Origin: Mycobacterium sp. IS-3022
Lineage (GTDB): Bacteria > Actinomycetota > Actinomycetes > Mycobacteriales > Mycobacteriaceae
Direction of reading: 5' to 3'
NCBI RefSeq assembly: GCF_001500065.1
Contig: NZ_LQIN01000008.1
Location: 1-64,000, forward strand
Length of the DNA: 64,000 nucleotides
Below, piece after piece: positions 1-9,338 of the stretch. Each line of letters begins with the position of its first letter. Positions within the stretch are counted from its first letter, which is position 1. The notes under the pieces were generated by a model that worked only from the letters and a program-made list of their open reading frames with translations, made no database searches and was not told where the DNA came from. Both the position numbers and the translations under genes were made by a program.

Positions 1-204
1 ACCACCAATGTCGATGGCAACCAGACCACCGTCGGAGACATCGACGGCGGGGTGTCCGGCGGCATCTCCGGAGGCTCGAGTGTGGAGGACAACTCGGTGG
101 ACAACTCCGTCGACAACTCCGGGCAGGACAACTCGGTCGACAACTCCGGTCAGGTCAACACCGACGTCGATGTCGACACCACCGTCGACGCCGGCCTGTT
201 CTGA
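1..204 (+). CDS. iniB: IniB-like protein, C-terminal end (partial)
   Basis: The window opens inside this gene; only the last 67 codons are visible, in frame 1 with TGA at 202-204. The residues are Gly, Asp, Asn, Ser and Val rich, with a short repeat of the type DNSVDNSGQ and a tail VDVDTTVDAGLF. This low-complexity Gly/Asn composition, directly upstream of two dynamin-like genes, matches IniB of the isoniazid-inducible iniBAC operon. The function of IniB is not well defined; a cell-envelope role is inferred from induction by cell-wall inhibitors. The assignment rests on composition and position, because no catalytic domain is present. Confidence 0.7.
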   Translation, partial: TTNVDGNQTTVGDIDGGVSGGISGGSSVEDNSVDNSVDNSGQDNSVDNSGQVNTDVDVDTTVDAGLF

Positions 205-310
205 CCCACGACCACACAGCCCAACTGGCGGGGATCAAACCGTGATCCCCGCCAGTCGGCACGTCTACCGTTGACTGACCGGCCCACCCGGTCTCCGACA
301 CGAGGACTCC

Positions 311-2188
311 ATGACGCAACCGAACGACCCCCGCAAGGCTCCATCGGCTGATCCCCGCAAGGTCAAGGTCATCGTCGAACTGATCGACCACACCGGCAAG
401 ATCGCCGATGCCAACGATCGCGGCGATCTGGTCGAGCGGCTGGCCAAGGCCAAGGTTCGCATCACCGACCCGCAGATCCGGGTGGTGGTCGCCGGTCAGC
501 TCAAGCAGGGCAAGAGCCAGCTGCTGAACTCGCTGTTGAATGTCCCCGTCGCGCGGGTCGGCGACGACGAGAGCACGGTGCTGGCGACGGTGGTGACCTA
601 CGGCGAGACGGCAACCGCGAAGCTGATCGTCGCGCGGGGCGAGGGCGAGGAACCGGAAGCCGTCGAGATCCCGATGGCCGACATCAGGAACGATCTGCGG
701 CGGGCGCCGCAGGCCGGCGGCCGAGAGGTGATCCGCGTCGAGGTCACCGCGGCCAGCCCGCTGCTCAAGAACGGCTTGGCGTTCGTGGACACGCCGGGTG
801 TCGGCGGTCACGGCCAGCCGCACCTTTCGGCGACGTTGGGTCTGCTACCCGACGCCGACGCGGTGCTGATGTGCAGCGATACCAGCCAGGAGTTCACCGA
901 ACCCGAGATGACGTTCATGCGCCAGGCATTCGAAATATGCCCTGTCGCAGCGATTATCGCCACCAAGACCGACCTCTATCCGCACTGGCGCCAGATCGTG
1001 GAGGCCAACAACGGTCACTTGCAGCGCGCCGGCCTGTCGGTGCCGATGATCCCGTCGTCGGCGCTGTTGCGCGCCCACGCGATCCAGCTCAACGACAAGG
1101 AACTCAACGAGGAGTCGAACTTCCCGGCCATCGTGAGGTTCCTCAGCGAGCAGGTGCTGTCGCGCCAGAACGACCGGATTCGCGATCACGTCGTCAGCGA
1201 AATCCACTCCGCGGCCGAGCATCTGACGCTGAAGGTGAAGGCCGAGCTGTCGGCGCTCAACGACCCGGGCACCCGCGACCGGCTCAAGGAGGACCTCGAG
1301 CGGCGCAAGCAGGAGGCCCAGGACGCGCTGCAGCAGACGGCGCTGTGGCAGCAGGTGCTCAACGACGGAATCGCGGACCTGACCGCCGATGTCGACCATG
1401 ACCTGCGCGGTCGGTTCCGGGTCATCGGCCAGCACATCGAGAAGGTCATCGACTCCTGCGATCCGACCCAGCATTGGGCCGAGATCGGTGCGGAACTCGA
1501 GAACGCGGTCGCCACCGCGGTGGGCGACAACTTCGTCTGGGCCTACCAGCGTGCCGAGGTGTTGGCCGCCGAGGTCGCCCGCACGTTCGTCGAGGCGGGT
1601 CTGGACGCCGTGAACATGCCGGAGCTGGACCCCAGCCGGATGGGCGCGAGCCTCGGGGAGATGAAGTCGCTGGGCCGCTTGGAGGCCAAGCAGTTGACCA
1701 AGGGCCGCAAGCTGACCATGGGCATGCAGGGCTCGTACGGTGGTGTGCTGATGTTCGGCATGATGACGTCGTTCGCGGGATTGGGCATGTTCAACCCGAT
1801 CTCGCTCGGCGCGGGTCTGCTGATGGGACGCACCGCGTACAAGGAGAACGTGGAGAACCGGATGCTGCGGGTGCGCAACGAGGCCAAGACCAACACCCGA
1901 CGGTTCATCGACGACACGCAGTTCGCGGTCAGCAAGGAATCGCGTGACCGGCTCAAAGCCATCCAGCGGCAGTTGCGCGACCACTACCGCGGCATCGCGA
2001 ACCAGACGACCAGGTCGCTCAACGAATCGCTGCAGGCGACGCTGGCGGCGGCGCAGGTCGAGGAGGCCGAACGCAACGGCCGGATCCGAGAACTCGAGCG
2101 CCAGCTCAACATCCTCAATCAGGTCACCGAGCACGCGGTCAAGCTGATGCCCGGCCAATACGCGCCCGAACCCGTGGCAACCACGTAA
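311..2188 (+). CDS. iniA: Dynamin-like GTPase IniA
   Basis: A 625-residue protein, close to the roughly 640 of M. tuberculosis IniA. The ATG at 311 follows a GAGGA ribosome site. The dynamin-type GTPase domain shows P-loop AGQLKQGKSQLLN (about residues 57-69), G3 DTPGVGG (about 160) and G4 TKTD (about 218). Long charged helical segments follow (about 300-440 and 530-610). A Gly/Met-rich hydrophobic stretch around 475-510 is the likely membrane-inserting paddle. IniA is a bacterial dynamin-like protein that deforms membranes and is induced by isoniazid and ethambutol. It sits between iniB and iniC in the same orientation, 106 bp after iniB and 79 bp before iniC, consistent with one operon. Confidence 0.93.
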   Translation: MTQPNDPRKAPSADPRKVKVIVELIDHTGKIADANDRGDLVERLAKAKVRITDPQIRVVVAGQLKQGKSQLLNSLLNVPVARVGDDESTVLATVVTYGETATAKLIVARGEGEEPEAVEIPMADIRNDLRRAPQAGGREVIRVEVTAASPLLKNGLAFVDTPGVGGHGQPHLSATLGLLPDADAVLMCSDTSQEFTEPEMTFMRQAFEICPVAAIIATKTDLYPHWRQIVEANNGHLQRAGLSVPMIPSSALLRAHAIQLNDKELNEESNFPAIVRFLSEQVLSRQNDRIRDHVVSEIHSAAEHLTLKVKAELSALNDPGTRDRLKEDLERRKQEAQDALQQTALWQQVLNDGIADLTADVDHDLRGRFRVIGQHIEKVIDSCDPTQHWAEIGAELENAVATAVGDNFVWAYQRAEVLAAEVARTFVEAGLDAVNMPELDPSRMGASLGEMKSLGRLEAKQLTKGRKLTMGMQGSYGGVLMFGMMTSFAGLGMFNPISLGAGLLMGRTAYKENVENRMLRVRNEAKTNTRRFIDDTQFAVSKESRDRLKAIQRQLRDHYRGIANQTTRSLNESLQATLAAAQVEEAERNGRIRELERQLNILNQVTEHAVKLMPGQYAPEPVATT

Positions 2189-2267
2189 CCGCGCCGGTAT
2201 CTAAGCTGGGTCTTTGGCCATTACCGAGGGGCCATTGCCGAACGGGAGGACGCCGAGGTAGCGCGAG

Positions 2268-3764
2268 ATGAGCACTAGCGATCAGGTGCGCGCGATCCTC
2301 GGCGGAACCATCCAGGCCTACCGGGCCGACCCCGCTTACCGTCATCGTCCCGACGTGCACAACGAGTTGGAGCGCATCGGCGGTCGACTCAACCAGCCGA
2401 TCCGCATCGCGCTGGCGGGCACGCTGAAGGCCGGCAAGTCGACGTTGGTGAACGCGCTTGTGGGCGAAGACATCGCGCCAACCGACGCCACCGAAGCCAC
2501 GCGGATCGTGACGTGGTTCCGGCACGGACCCACGCCGAAGGTGACCGCAAATCACCGCGGCGGCAGGCGGTCCAACGTGCCGATCGGGCGGGACCCGAAC
2601 GAGGGCGGGCTGACCTTCGACTTCGCCAGCCTCGACCCCGAGGACATCATCGACCTCGACGTCGAGTGGCCGGCCGCCGAGTTGATTGACACCACGATCA
2701 TCGACACCCCGGGCACGTCGTCACTGTCCCGGGACGTCTCCGAGCGCACCCTGCGCCTGCTGGTGCCCGACGACGGCGTGCCGCGTGTCGACGCGGTGGT
2801 CTTCCTGTTGCGCACACTGAACGCCGCCGACATCGCGCTGCTCAAACAGATCGGCGAATTGGTCGGCGGCTCCGCCGGGGCGCTCGGCGTGATCGGGGTC
2901 GCGTCCCGCGCCGACGAGATCGGGGCCGGGCGAATCGACGCGATGCTGTCGGCCAAGGACGTCGCGACGCGGTTCACCGCCGAGATGGAGAGGACCGGCA
3001 CGTGTCAGGCGGTGGTGCCGGTTTCGGGCCTGCTGGCATTGACGGCACGGACGCTGCGGCAGAGCGAGTTCGTCGCGCTGGAGAAGCTCGCCGGGGTGGA
3101 CGCCGCCGAACTGACCAAGGCGATGTTGTCGGTGGACCGCTTCGTCCGCGAGGACAGTTCGCTGCCGGTGGACGCGGCGACGCGGGCGGCGCTGCTGGAC
3201 CGGTTCGGGATGTTCGGGATCCGGATCTCGATCGCGGTGTTGCGCGCCGGTGTCAGCGATTCGGTGGCGCTGGCCGACGAGTTGTTGGAGCGCAGCGGGC
3301 TGGTGGCGTTGCGGGAGGTCATCGACCAGCAGTTCGCGCAGCGGTCGGATCTGCTCAAGGCGCACACGGCGTTACTGTCGTTGCGGCAGTTCGTGCAGAA
3401 CAACCCGATCTACGCGACGCCTTACATCCTCGCCGACATCGATCCGCTGCTGGCCGACACGCACGCGTTCGAAGAGCTGCGACTGTTGAGCCAGTTACGT
3501 TCGCGGCCAACGACTTTGAACGATGACGAGATGGCGTCGCTGCGCCGGATCATCGGCGGGTCCGGTACCGACGCGGCCAGCAGGCTCGGCCTGCAACCGG
3601 ACAACCCGTACGACGGGCCGCGCGCAGCCTTCGCGGCGGCGCAGCGCTGGCGCAGACGCGCCGAGCACCCGTTGAACGATCCGTTCACCACCCGTGCGTG
3701 CCGGGCGGCGGTCCGCAGCGCCGAAGCGCTGGTCGCCGCCTACGCTGCGCACGGGCGGGCCTGA
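2268..3764 (+). CDS. iniC: Dynamin-like GTPase IniC
   Basis: A 498-residue dynamin-like GTPase, matching the length of M. tuberculosis IniC (493). Motifs are P-loop AGTLKAGKSTLVNALVG (about residues 50-66), G3 DTPGTSSL (about 147) and a G4-like ASRADE (about 212). Unlike IniA it has no obvious Gly-rich hydrophobic paddle, so it may act with IniA, as other paired bacterial dynamins do; that pairing is inference. It is the last gene of the iniBAC operon and converges on the glycosyltransferase gene downstream. Confidence 0.92.
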   Translation: MSTSDQVRAILGGTIQAYRADPAYRHRPDVHNELERIGGRLNQPIRIALAGTLKAGKSTLVNALVGEDIAPTDATEATRIVTWFRHGPTPKVTANHRGGRRSNVPIGRDPNEGGLTFDFASLDPEDIIDLDVEWPAAELIDTTIIDTPGTSSLSRDVSERTLRLLVPDDGVPRVDAVVFLLRTLNAADIALLKQIGELVGGSAGALGVIGVASRADEIGAGRIDAMLSAKDVATRFTAEMERTGTCQAVVPVSGLLALTARTLRQSEFVALEKLAGVDAAELTKAMLSVDRFVREDSSLPVDAATRAALLDRFGMFGIRISIAVLRAGVSDSVALADELLERSGLVALREVIDQQFAQRSDLLKAHTALLSLRQFVQNNPIYATPYILADIDPLLADTHAFEELRLLSQLRSRPTTLNDDEMASLRRIIGGSGTDAASRLGLQPDNPYDGPRAAFAAAQRWRRRAEHPLNDPFTTRACRAAVRSAEALVAAYAAHGRA

Positions 3765-3780
3765 CTTCTACACGCCGAGT

Positions 3781-3816
3781 GCACGGTTGGTGTACGCAAA
3801 TCGCGCGGAACCGTGC
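3781..3816. terminator. Inverted repeat between convergent genes (possible terminator)
   Basis: GCACGGTT (3781-3788) and AACCGTGC (3809-3816) are perfect 8-bp arms around a 20-nt loop, in the 73-bp gap between the stops of iniC and the opposing glycosyltransferase. No T-run follows, as is usual in mycobacteria. It could serve as a bidirectional terminator, but the large loop makes this uncertain. Confidence 0.35.
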
Positions 3817-3837
3817 GCAGAGCGGACTCGACGACGG

Positions 3838-5064
3838 CTAGCGGAGTATCCGCTGTTCGAACAGATCGGCGCCACGGGAGGTTCCGCCGGCGGCCTCGAA
3901 TCCCGCGGCGACCCGCTTGGCGCCTTCCGTCATGGTCTGCGCCTGTCGCACTTTCGTCCGCAACCGCGGTGCTGTCAGTTCTTTCGCGGGCAACCGGGTG
4001 CCGCATCGGGCGACTTCGACTCTCCGCGCAACCTCGAATTGGTCTCGCCCGAAGGGCACGACGCACACCGGTACGCCATGGAGAAGCGCCTTTTGCGTCG
4101 CTCCCATCCCGCCGTGGGTGACGGCGCACACCGCGCGGGCCAGGACAGCCTCGTGGGGCACCATCCCAAAGACCGTCGCGTTGGGCGACGCCGTCAAACC
4201 CTCCGATGGGCCGGCCGGGACAGTGGCGATCACATGTACCGGTTCATCGGCCAACGCGGCCATCGCCGTCGAGACGAGTTCGGCGTCGGCCTGCGGCTCC
4301 GATGATGTCGTGACGAGGATGACCGGCCGATCGATTTCGGCCAGCCAGTCGCAGGGGGCGTCACTACCGGGATCCAGCGCGCAGGGCCCGATCATGTGGA
4401 CGGCATCGCCCCAATCGGTCTGCTCGTACTGGAACGGCTTACCGGTTGCCACAAACATCAGCGGTGCTCGACGAAGGTACTCGTCTGCCGAATTGACCGC
4501 AGGTAGGCAAACGTCGGCGCGGATTCTGTTGATCGCCTGCAGCAATGCCTTTTCGATCGACCGCGAGACCACGGCTTGTATCACCGCATCGCGGGTCCGG
4601 CCGAGCACTCCTCGCACCGGTTTGAGACCCAACCCGAAGGGCGGAACCCCGGGGGACCGCATCGGAGGTGTATACGGCGAGAAGCACGCCCAAGGAATGT
4701 CACCGGCCTCGGCCGCCGACAGCGCCCCCCAGCAGTTCACATCGATCAGCAGCGCATCCGGCGCAACGCACGCAACCGCGGCGGCGAGGTCGGTGGCTTC
4801 GTGTACGGCGCGTCGGCCGAAAGCCGCGACGCCGATCTGCAGGGCGCGGCGAGGGTCGGTCGTGTCTCCGTCGCCGAGCGGGATGCTCTCGATGCGAGGG
4901 TCGATCGCGGTGGTGTCGAAACCCAGGCGTTCTGCCATGTCGACCGCGCTGGACAGCGTGCGGAGATGGATGGTGTGGCCGCGGTGTGACAATTCCGATA
5001 GCAGCGCGCTGATCGGCAGCATGTGGCCGAGCGCGGGGGAGGTATACGCGAGGATTCTCGCCAC
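3838..5064 (-). CDS. MGT-family UDP-glycosyltransferase (GT1)
   Basis: A 408-residue GT-B fold glycosyltransferase. The N-terminal half begins ARILAYTSPALGHMLPISAL, typical of the acceptor domain of macrolide/sterol-type enzymes. The C-terminal donor-binding signature is VTHGGMGATQKALLHGVPVC followed by FGRDQFEVARRV (about residues 316-350). It should transfer a sugar from a nucleotide donor to a small hydrophobic acceptor; the acceptor is not predictable. The GTG start lies 3 bp after the TGA of the upstream cyclase gene, so the two are almost certainly cotranscribed and translationally coupled. Confidence 0.85.
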   Translation of the reverse strand: MARILAYTSPALGHMLPISALLSELSHRGHTIHLRTLSSAVDMAERLGFDTTAIDPRIESIPLGDGDTTDPRRALQIGVAAFGRRAVHEATDLAAAVACVAPDALLIDVNCWGALSAAEAGDIPWACFSPYTPPMRSPGVPPFGLGLKPVRGVLGRTRDAVIQAVVSRSIEKALLQAINRIRADVCLPAVNSADEYLRRAPLMFVATGKPFQYEQTDWGDAVHMIGPCALDPGSDAPCDWLAEIDRPVILVTTSSEPQADAELVSTAMAALADEPVHVIATVPAGPSEGLTASPNATVFGMVPHEAVLARAVCAVTHGGMGATQKALLHGVPVCVVPFGRDQFEVARRVEVARCGTRLPAKELTAPRLRTKVRQAQTMTEGAKRVAAGFEAAGGTSRGADLFEQRILR

Positions 5065-5067
5065 GTC

Positions 5068-8000
5068 TCACACCATTCCGGCTTGCACAGTCGATTCATC
5101 CGCGAGCCGGTGCGCTTCGGCCAATCTGCCTCGGGCGTCGAGCCTTTCGCACAGCTGAAGGTAGAGGGCGGCCTCCTTGGCGAAGGTAGCCGAGCGATCT
5201 TCGGCCCGGGCCAGCAGGGCGCGAGCCTTCAGCCACCACAAGTCGAGAGCGGGTATTCCGGGACGCTCGTCCTGCCACTTCTCGACGATTCGATGCGCCT
5301 CGACGAGGTCGTCGTCTGTTCCCCGTTCGACGAGGAGGTCGATCAGGGCTTCATTGCCGACCACACCGAAAACCGGCGAGCAGCTGCTGCTTTGCGACGG
5401 CAGAGTTCGAAGTTCGTCGATCGCTTGGCTTCTTGCTCCACGACGGGCAGCGTCCAATGCAAGATCGCAGTCAATCGTCGTCAATCCGACCACTCCTACC
5501 CGGTACTTCATGATGTTCGCCCGCGCGCGTCGAAGCACGTCCACCGCTTCTTCACGGTGCTCCTGGCCCGCCCGCAGCAGGACCGTGCCATAGGCCCACT
5601 GCGCGATGACGATGCCACAGGCATCGCCGAACGCCTCTGCACGGCTGAGCGCGTCACGTGTGTTATGGACCAGATCGGCGGCCTTGCACAGGCCTAGGGA
5701 CGACATCACACTCCAGTAGAATTGCACCCCCGCATAGTTGATGGCGGGGAGTGAGACCGCTTGGCGCATTCCTTCATCGAGATGACGTCGACCGATCTCC
5801 GGGTTGCCTAGGCATGCCTCCATGGTCCCGCGAAGTGCTATGGCTGGAGCCACTTCGACGGGTGGCACATCCGGTACCGAGTCGATGATTCCGTCGACCG
5901 CCCGCAGCGCACCTTTGAAATCGCAACTTGCGAAATAGCAATGCGCTAGCGAGTTCAGGATGATTCCCCGGGTCTCTGCATCGAGGTCTGGACTCGCTGC
6001 CAGCGCGTCCAGTTGCGGCAGCATCGGCGCGGCGTCGGAAACGCGGAAGCCGTTCACGGTCAGAGAAAAAATGCGCCCGGCCGTGCCAAGACCGAGCAAC
6101 TTGAGATCACCGGCGGCTATGGCGAGTTCACGGAACTCTTCGTACCGCTCATCGGTATCCGGGGCATCGCCGGTGTACAGCAGTGTGGACATCAACATGG
6201 CGCGCGGAGCGACACGCTTCTCGAGGACGTTGTCGTGGCCGTCGGGGAGTTGGTCGGCAACGCGCCGGGCGCTGTCCCACTCTGCGCGTGCGGCACGCAC
6301 ATCCCGCGGCCGAAGCCATTCCGCCGCGCGCATGTGCCATCGGTATGCATCCGGCAGATCACCGGCGCCTTCGAGGTGCGTCGCGACCAATGCCGCGTTC
6401 TCTTCGGTGGCACTCGGGTCACGCGCTTCGATTGCGGCGGCAAGCCGACGGTGTGCTCGGGACCGGGCGCCGCTCAGCTGCGAGTCATAGGCGACCGTGC
6501 GCACCAGCGGGTGGTGGAAGCAATAGCGTTGACGCGGCACGAATTCCGTCTGGTCGATCAGTTCGGCGGACACGAGTTCGGCCAACCCGGGTGACACCGC
6601 ACCTGTGCGCAGCACCTGGAGGGTCTCGACGTCGAACCGGGTACCGATCACGGCCGCCGAATTCAGGATCGCCTTGGCGTCGGCGGACAAGCGATCGATG
6701 CGAGCCGCGAGCACGGCCTGAACAGTTGCAGGAACGGATATTTCGCCGATGTGCGTGATCAATCGGTAGCTGCCACGGCTTCCGGACAGCGCTCCGCGAC
6801 CGGCGAGATCGCGAACGATCTCCTCGATGAAGAACGGATACCCGGCTGCTGCGTCGGCGATCCGATCCGCAACACCCACCAGCGACGGGTCGGTGCCGAG
6901 GATCTGGCCCAGCAACTCCAGCGTTTTCGACTTCGTCAGTGGTTGAAGTGTCAGGGTGTGCTGCGAATGGCGGTGTAACGCTCCGTGGAACTCGGGACGG
7001 TAGGTTGTGACGAATATCGACGTCGTCGGGGCGAGCATGGCGGCGAATTCGGCGAGGACGGCGTCGCTGGGTTCGTCGATCCAGTGCGCGTCGTCGAGAA
7101 CGAACACGAATCGGGTCGGGTGTGCCCGCACGGCTCGGCCCATCAGTTCCACCAGTCGCCGACGTCGGCCGTCGGCTCCGATCTGCACCGCAGGCGCGTC
7201 CGGGTCTGCGATACCCATGGCGTCGAACAGGATCTGCGCATCCATCGAGTACGGTTGCAGGCCCGCACAGGCCGCCAATGTGTGCCGGCGAGCGTCGTTG
7301 TCGCTTTGCCCCTCGACGCCGAACATGGCGCGCAGCAACCGCGTCACCGCTCGGAATGCGAGCTTCGTGGTATGTGCTTCGCAGCGGGCGAGCACCACCT
7401 GGGCGCCTTCGTTGGCCACTGCCGTGCTGAACTCCCGGATGAGCCGGCTCTTCCCGAGCCCGGGGCCACCGACTATCCCGACCAGCGATCCCCGTCGCGC
7501 CGCGAAGAGGCTCCGTAGTCGATCCAGCTCAGCGTCGCGGCCGAGCATGAGTCCTTCGTTGCGTCCCAATATGATTCGGCCGGATTCAACGCCGAGAAGT
7601 TCGCGCGCCGGCACGGACGTGTCGCTGCCTTTGATCGCGATCTCACGAACAGGGCCGAGCCGCGCTTCGTCTTCGACGAGCTGAGCGGTCGACATCGAGC
7701 ACAAGGCGCCGCCCGGCGCAGCGGCCGCCTCCATCCGTTGAGCCATCCCGACGGGATGACCGATTGCCGTGTAACTGCCTGGACCCGAGCCGATTTCACC
7801 GGCGATGACTTCACCGGAGTTCAGGCCGACGCGCACGTGCAATGTGACACCGTCCCGGTTGAGCACTTCCTCCGCTAGCTCTCGGGCCACCGACTGGATC
7901 TCCAGCGCTGCTATGCAGGCCCGCAGCGCGTGATCTTCAAGAGCCCTTGGAGCGCCGAACAATGCCATCAAGCCGTCGCCGGTGAACTTGTCGACGGTTC

Positions 8001-8259
8001 CCTGGTAGCGCTGCACCACCGCCCCGGCGCGGTTGAACAGCTCATGCATGAGCTCTTGCAGCCGCTCGGCGTCCAGCCGCGCCGCGAGTTGCATCGAGCC
8101 GACAACGTCGGCGAACAGCACCGTTACGTGCTTGTGCTCACCGTCGGGCTGCCGCGGGGAAACCCCGACCCCGCAGGCGTCGCAGAAGCGCGCTCCGGCG
8201 CGAAGGCCATGACCACATGACCCACACCGATCGGCGATTGCACTGGGCGGACTGGCCAT
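5068..8259 (-). CDS. Cyclase-domain / AAA-ATPase / TPR signalling protein
   Basis: A 1063-residue multidomain protein. An N-terminal zinc ribbon (CGSCG...CDACG, residues 12-30) is followed by a class III nucleotide-cyclase homology domain (about 45-215). The metal aspartates are in FADVVGS and FTGDGLMALFG. An AAA_16/MalT-like ATPase comes next (Walker A VGGPGLGKSRLIREF, Walker B FVFVLDDAHWID), and then a long alpha-helical TPR-like region. In the motif that normally reads VNxAARL this protein has VGMAQRM, so the transition-state Asn is Gly and cyclase activity is doubtful. RBS GGAG lies before the ATG. It is paralogous to the gene at 17723. Confidence 0.88.
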   Translation of the reverse strand: MASPPSAIADRCGSCGHGLRAGARFCDACGVGVSPRQPDGEHKHVTVLFADVVGSMQLAARLDAERLQELMHELFNRAGAVVQRYQGTVDKFTGDGLMALFGAPRALEDHALRACIAALEIQSVARELAEEVLNRDGVTLHVRVGLNSGEVIAGEIGSGPGSYTAIGHPVGMAQRMEAAAAPGGALCSMSTAQLVEDEARLGPVREIAIKGSDTSVPARELLGVESGRIILGRNEGLMLGRDAELDRLRSLFAARRGSLVGIVGGPGLGKSRLIREFSTAVANEGAQVVLARCEAHTTKLAFRAVTRLLRAMFGVEGQSDNDARRHTLAACAGLQPYSMDAQILFDAMGIADPDAPAVQIGADGRRRRLVELMGRAVRAHPTRFVFVLDDAHWIDEPSDAVLAEFAAMLAPTTSIFVTTYRPEFHGALHRHSQHTLTLQPLTKSKTLELLGQILGTDPSLVGVADRIADAAAGYPFFIEEIVRDLAGRGALSGSRGSYRLITHIGEISVPATVQAVLAARIDRLSADAKAILNSAAVIGTRFDVETLQVLRTGAVSPGLAELVSAELIDQTEFVPRQRYCFHHPLVRTVAYDSQLSGARSRAHRRLAAAIEARDPSATEENAALVATHLEGAGDLPDAYRWHMRAAEWLRPRDVRAARAEWDSARRVADQLPDGHDNVLEKRVAPRAMLMSTLLYTGDAPDTDERYEEFRELAIAAGDLKLLGLGTAGRIFSLTVNGFRVSDAAPMLPQLDALAASPDLDAETRGIILNSLAHCYFASCDFKGALRAVDGIIDSVPDVPPVEVAPAIALRGTMEACLGNPEIGRRHLDEGMRQAVSLPAINYAGVQFYWSVMSSLGLCKAADLVHNTRDALSRAEAFGDACGIVIAQWAYGTVLLRAGQEHREEAVDVLRRARANIMKYRVGVVGLTTIDCDLALDAARRGARSQAIDELRTLPSQSSSCSPVFGVVGNEALIDLLVERGTDDDLVEAHRIVEKWQDERPGIPALDLWWLKARALLARAEDRSATFAKEAALYLQLCERLDARGRLAEAHRLADESTVQAGMV

Positions 8260-8367
8260 CCCCCGATATCTCCTGCGCCGTCAATTTGCGCATCGATCAT
8301 CGCAAATCTGGCAGCGAAGCGGTTGATAACCGACAAGCTGGTGGAGGGGCGGGCGGCTCGACGGCGG

Positions 8368-8835
8368 CTACGGCCCTGGCGGTGGTGCCGTCACGGTCTC
8401 GGTGACCGTTTCGGTGCTGGTCTCCGTGCTGGTGCTGACACTGGTCGTCGGCGGCACGGTCGTCGTGGTGGTCGTGGTCGTGGTCGGCTCGGTGGTCGTC
8501 GTGGTCGGCGGTGCGATGGTGGTGGGAGTGACGGTTTCGGTGACGGTTTCCGGTGTCGCGGTCGTGGTGGCCGTCGCGGTGCGTGTCGTCGTGGTCAGCG
8601 GAGTCAACGAGGTCGGTTCGGTGGTGGTGTCGTCGTTGCTGATCAGGTTGGCGAGCCCCCACACGATCAGGGCGACGACCAATGCGCCGAGCGCGCCGAA
8701 GGAGACCAGGGCCGCGGGCTTGCGGTACCAGGGAACGGGCGGTTGGCCATAGCCACCGTCGTCGCCGTAGTCGATGTAGGCGGTGGGTTCGTTGTCGGGA
8801 TAGTTCGGGTCGTCGGGAGGTCCGTTTCGCGCCAC
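8368..8835 (-). CDS. Single-pass membrane protein with Thr-rich tail
   Basis: A 155-residue protein from a GTG start. It has an acidic, Pro/Tyr-rich cytoplasmic N-terminus (about 1-40), one transmembrane helix (about 45-65, SFGALGALVVALIVWGLANL) and an extracytoplasmic tail that is mostly Thr, Pro, Val and Glu. The tail resembles a mucin-like or O-mannosylated linker seen in mycobacterial envelope proteins. It lies 17 bp downstream of a gene with the same architecture, so the pair probably arose by duplication and is cotranscribed. No enzymatic domain is present and the function is unknown. Confidence 0.75.
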   Translation of the reverse strand: MARNGPPDDPNYPDNEPTAYIDYGDDGGYGQPPVPWYRKPAALVSFGALGALVVALIVWGLANLISNDDTTTEPTSLTPLTTTTRTATATTTATPETVTETVTPTTIAPPTTTTTEPTTTTTTTTTVPPTTSVSTSTETSTETVTETVTAPPPGP

Positions 8836-8852
8836 GGGCCGATAGTAAGCGC

Positions 8853-9299
8853 TCAGGGGTACGGATCGAAGGTCCGCGTCACATTCGTGCGGGGTCTCCG
8901 GCGCGTCGTCCGCTCGGTGGACTCCTCGCTCTCATCTTCCTCGAGGGTCGGCGACGCGCTGGTCGTCTGGGGGCTCGACTCGCTGGTTGAGGTCGGCAAC
9001 GGTGACGTCGATGGATCGAGCGGCCCGCCGATCTCGGTCGTCTGGGGCGGACTGGTGCTGGTGATGGTCTGGGTGGTGGTGGGTGTGTCCACCGGCGGCG
9101 GCGTCGCCGAGAACGTCGGTTCGACGAAGTTCAGCGGCGCCTCCTCGGGCTCGCTGAAATGCCGAGACAGGTAGGTGATGGCGAGAATCAGCACGGCGAC
9201 GACGGCGAGGGCGACCGCGCTGGCGCCGACGACCAGGGGCGTGCGATTGTGCCAGGGCTGCGACGCGCCTTCTGCGCCGTCATAGTCGTAGTTGGGCAC
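8853..9299 (-). CDS. Single-pass membrane protein with Ser/Thr-rich tail
   Basis: A 148-residue protein from a GTG start. It has a short acidic N-terminus, one transmembrane helix (about 23-45, VVGASAVALAVVAVLILAIT) and a Ser/Thr/Pro-rich extracytoplasmic region ending in a basic patch (ERTTRRRPRTNVTRT). It shares its layout with the next gene downstream: acidic head, YDYDG-like motif, helix and Thr-rich tail. Function unknown; an envelope location is inferred. Confidence 0.75.
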   Translation of the reverse strand: MPNYDYDGAEGASQPWHNRTPLVVGASAVALAVVAVLILAITYLSRHFSEPEEAPLNFVEPTFSATPPPVDTPTTTQTITSTSPPQTTEIGGPLDPSTSPLPTSTSESSPQTTSASPTLEEDESEESTERTTRRRPRTNVTRTFDPYP

Positions 9300-9338
9300 C
9301 GCCCCCGATGGTAGGGCGGCTTGCTCGCGGGCGCTTGC

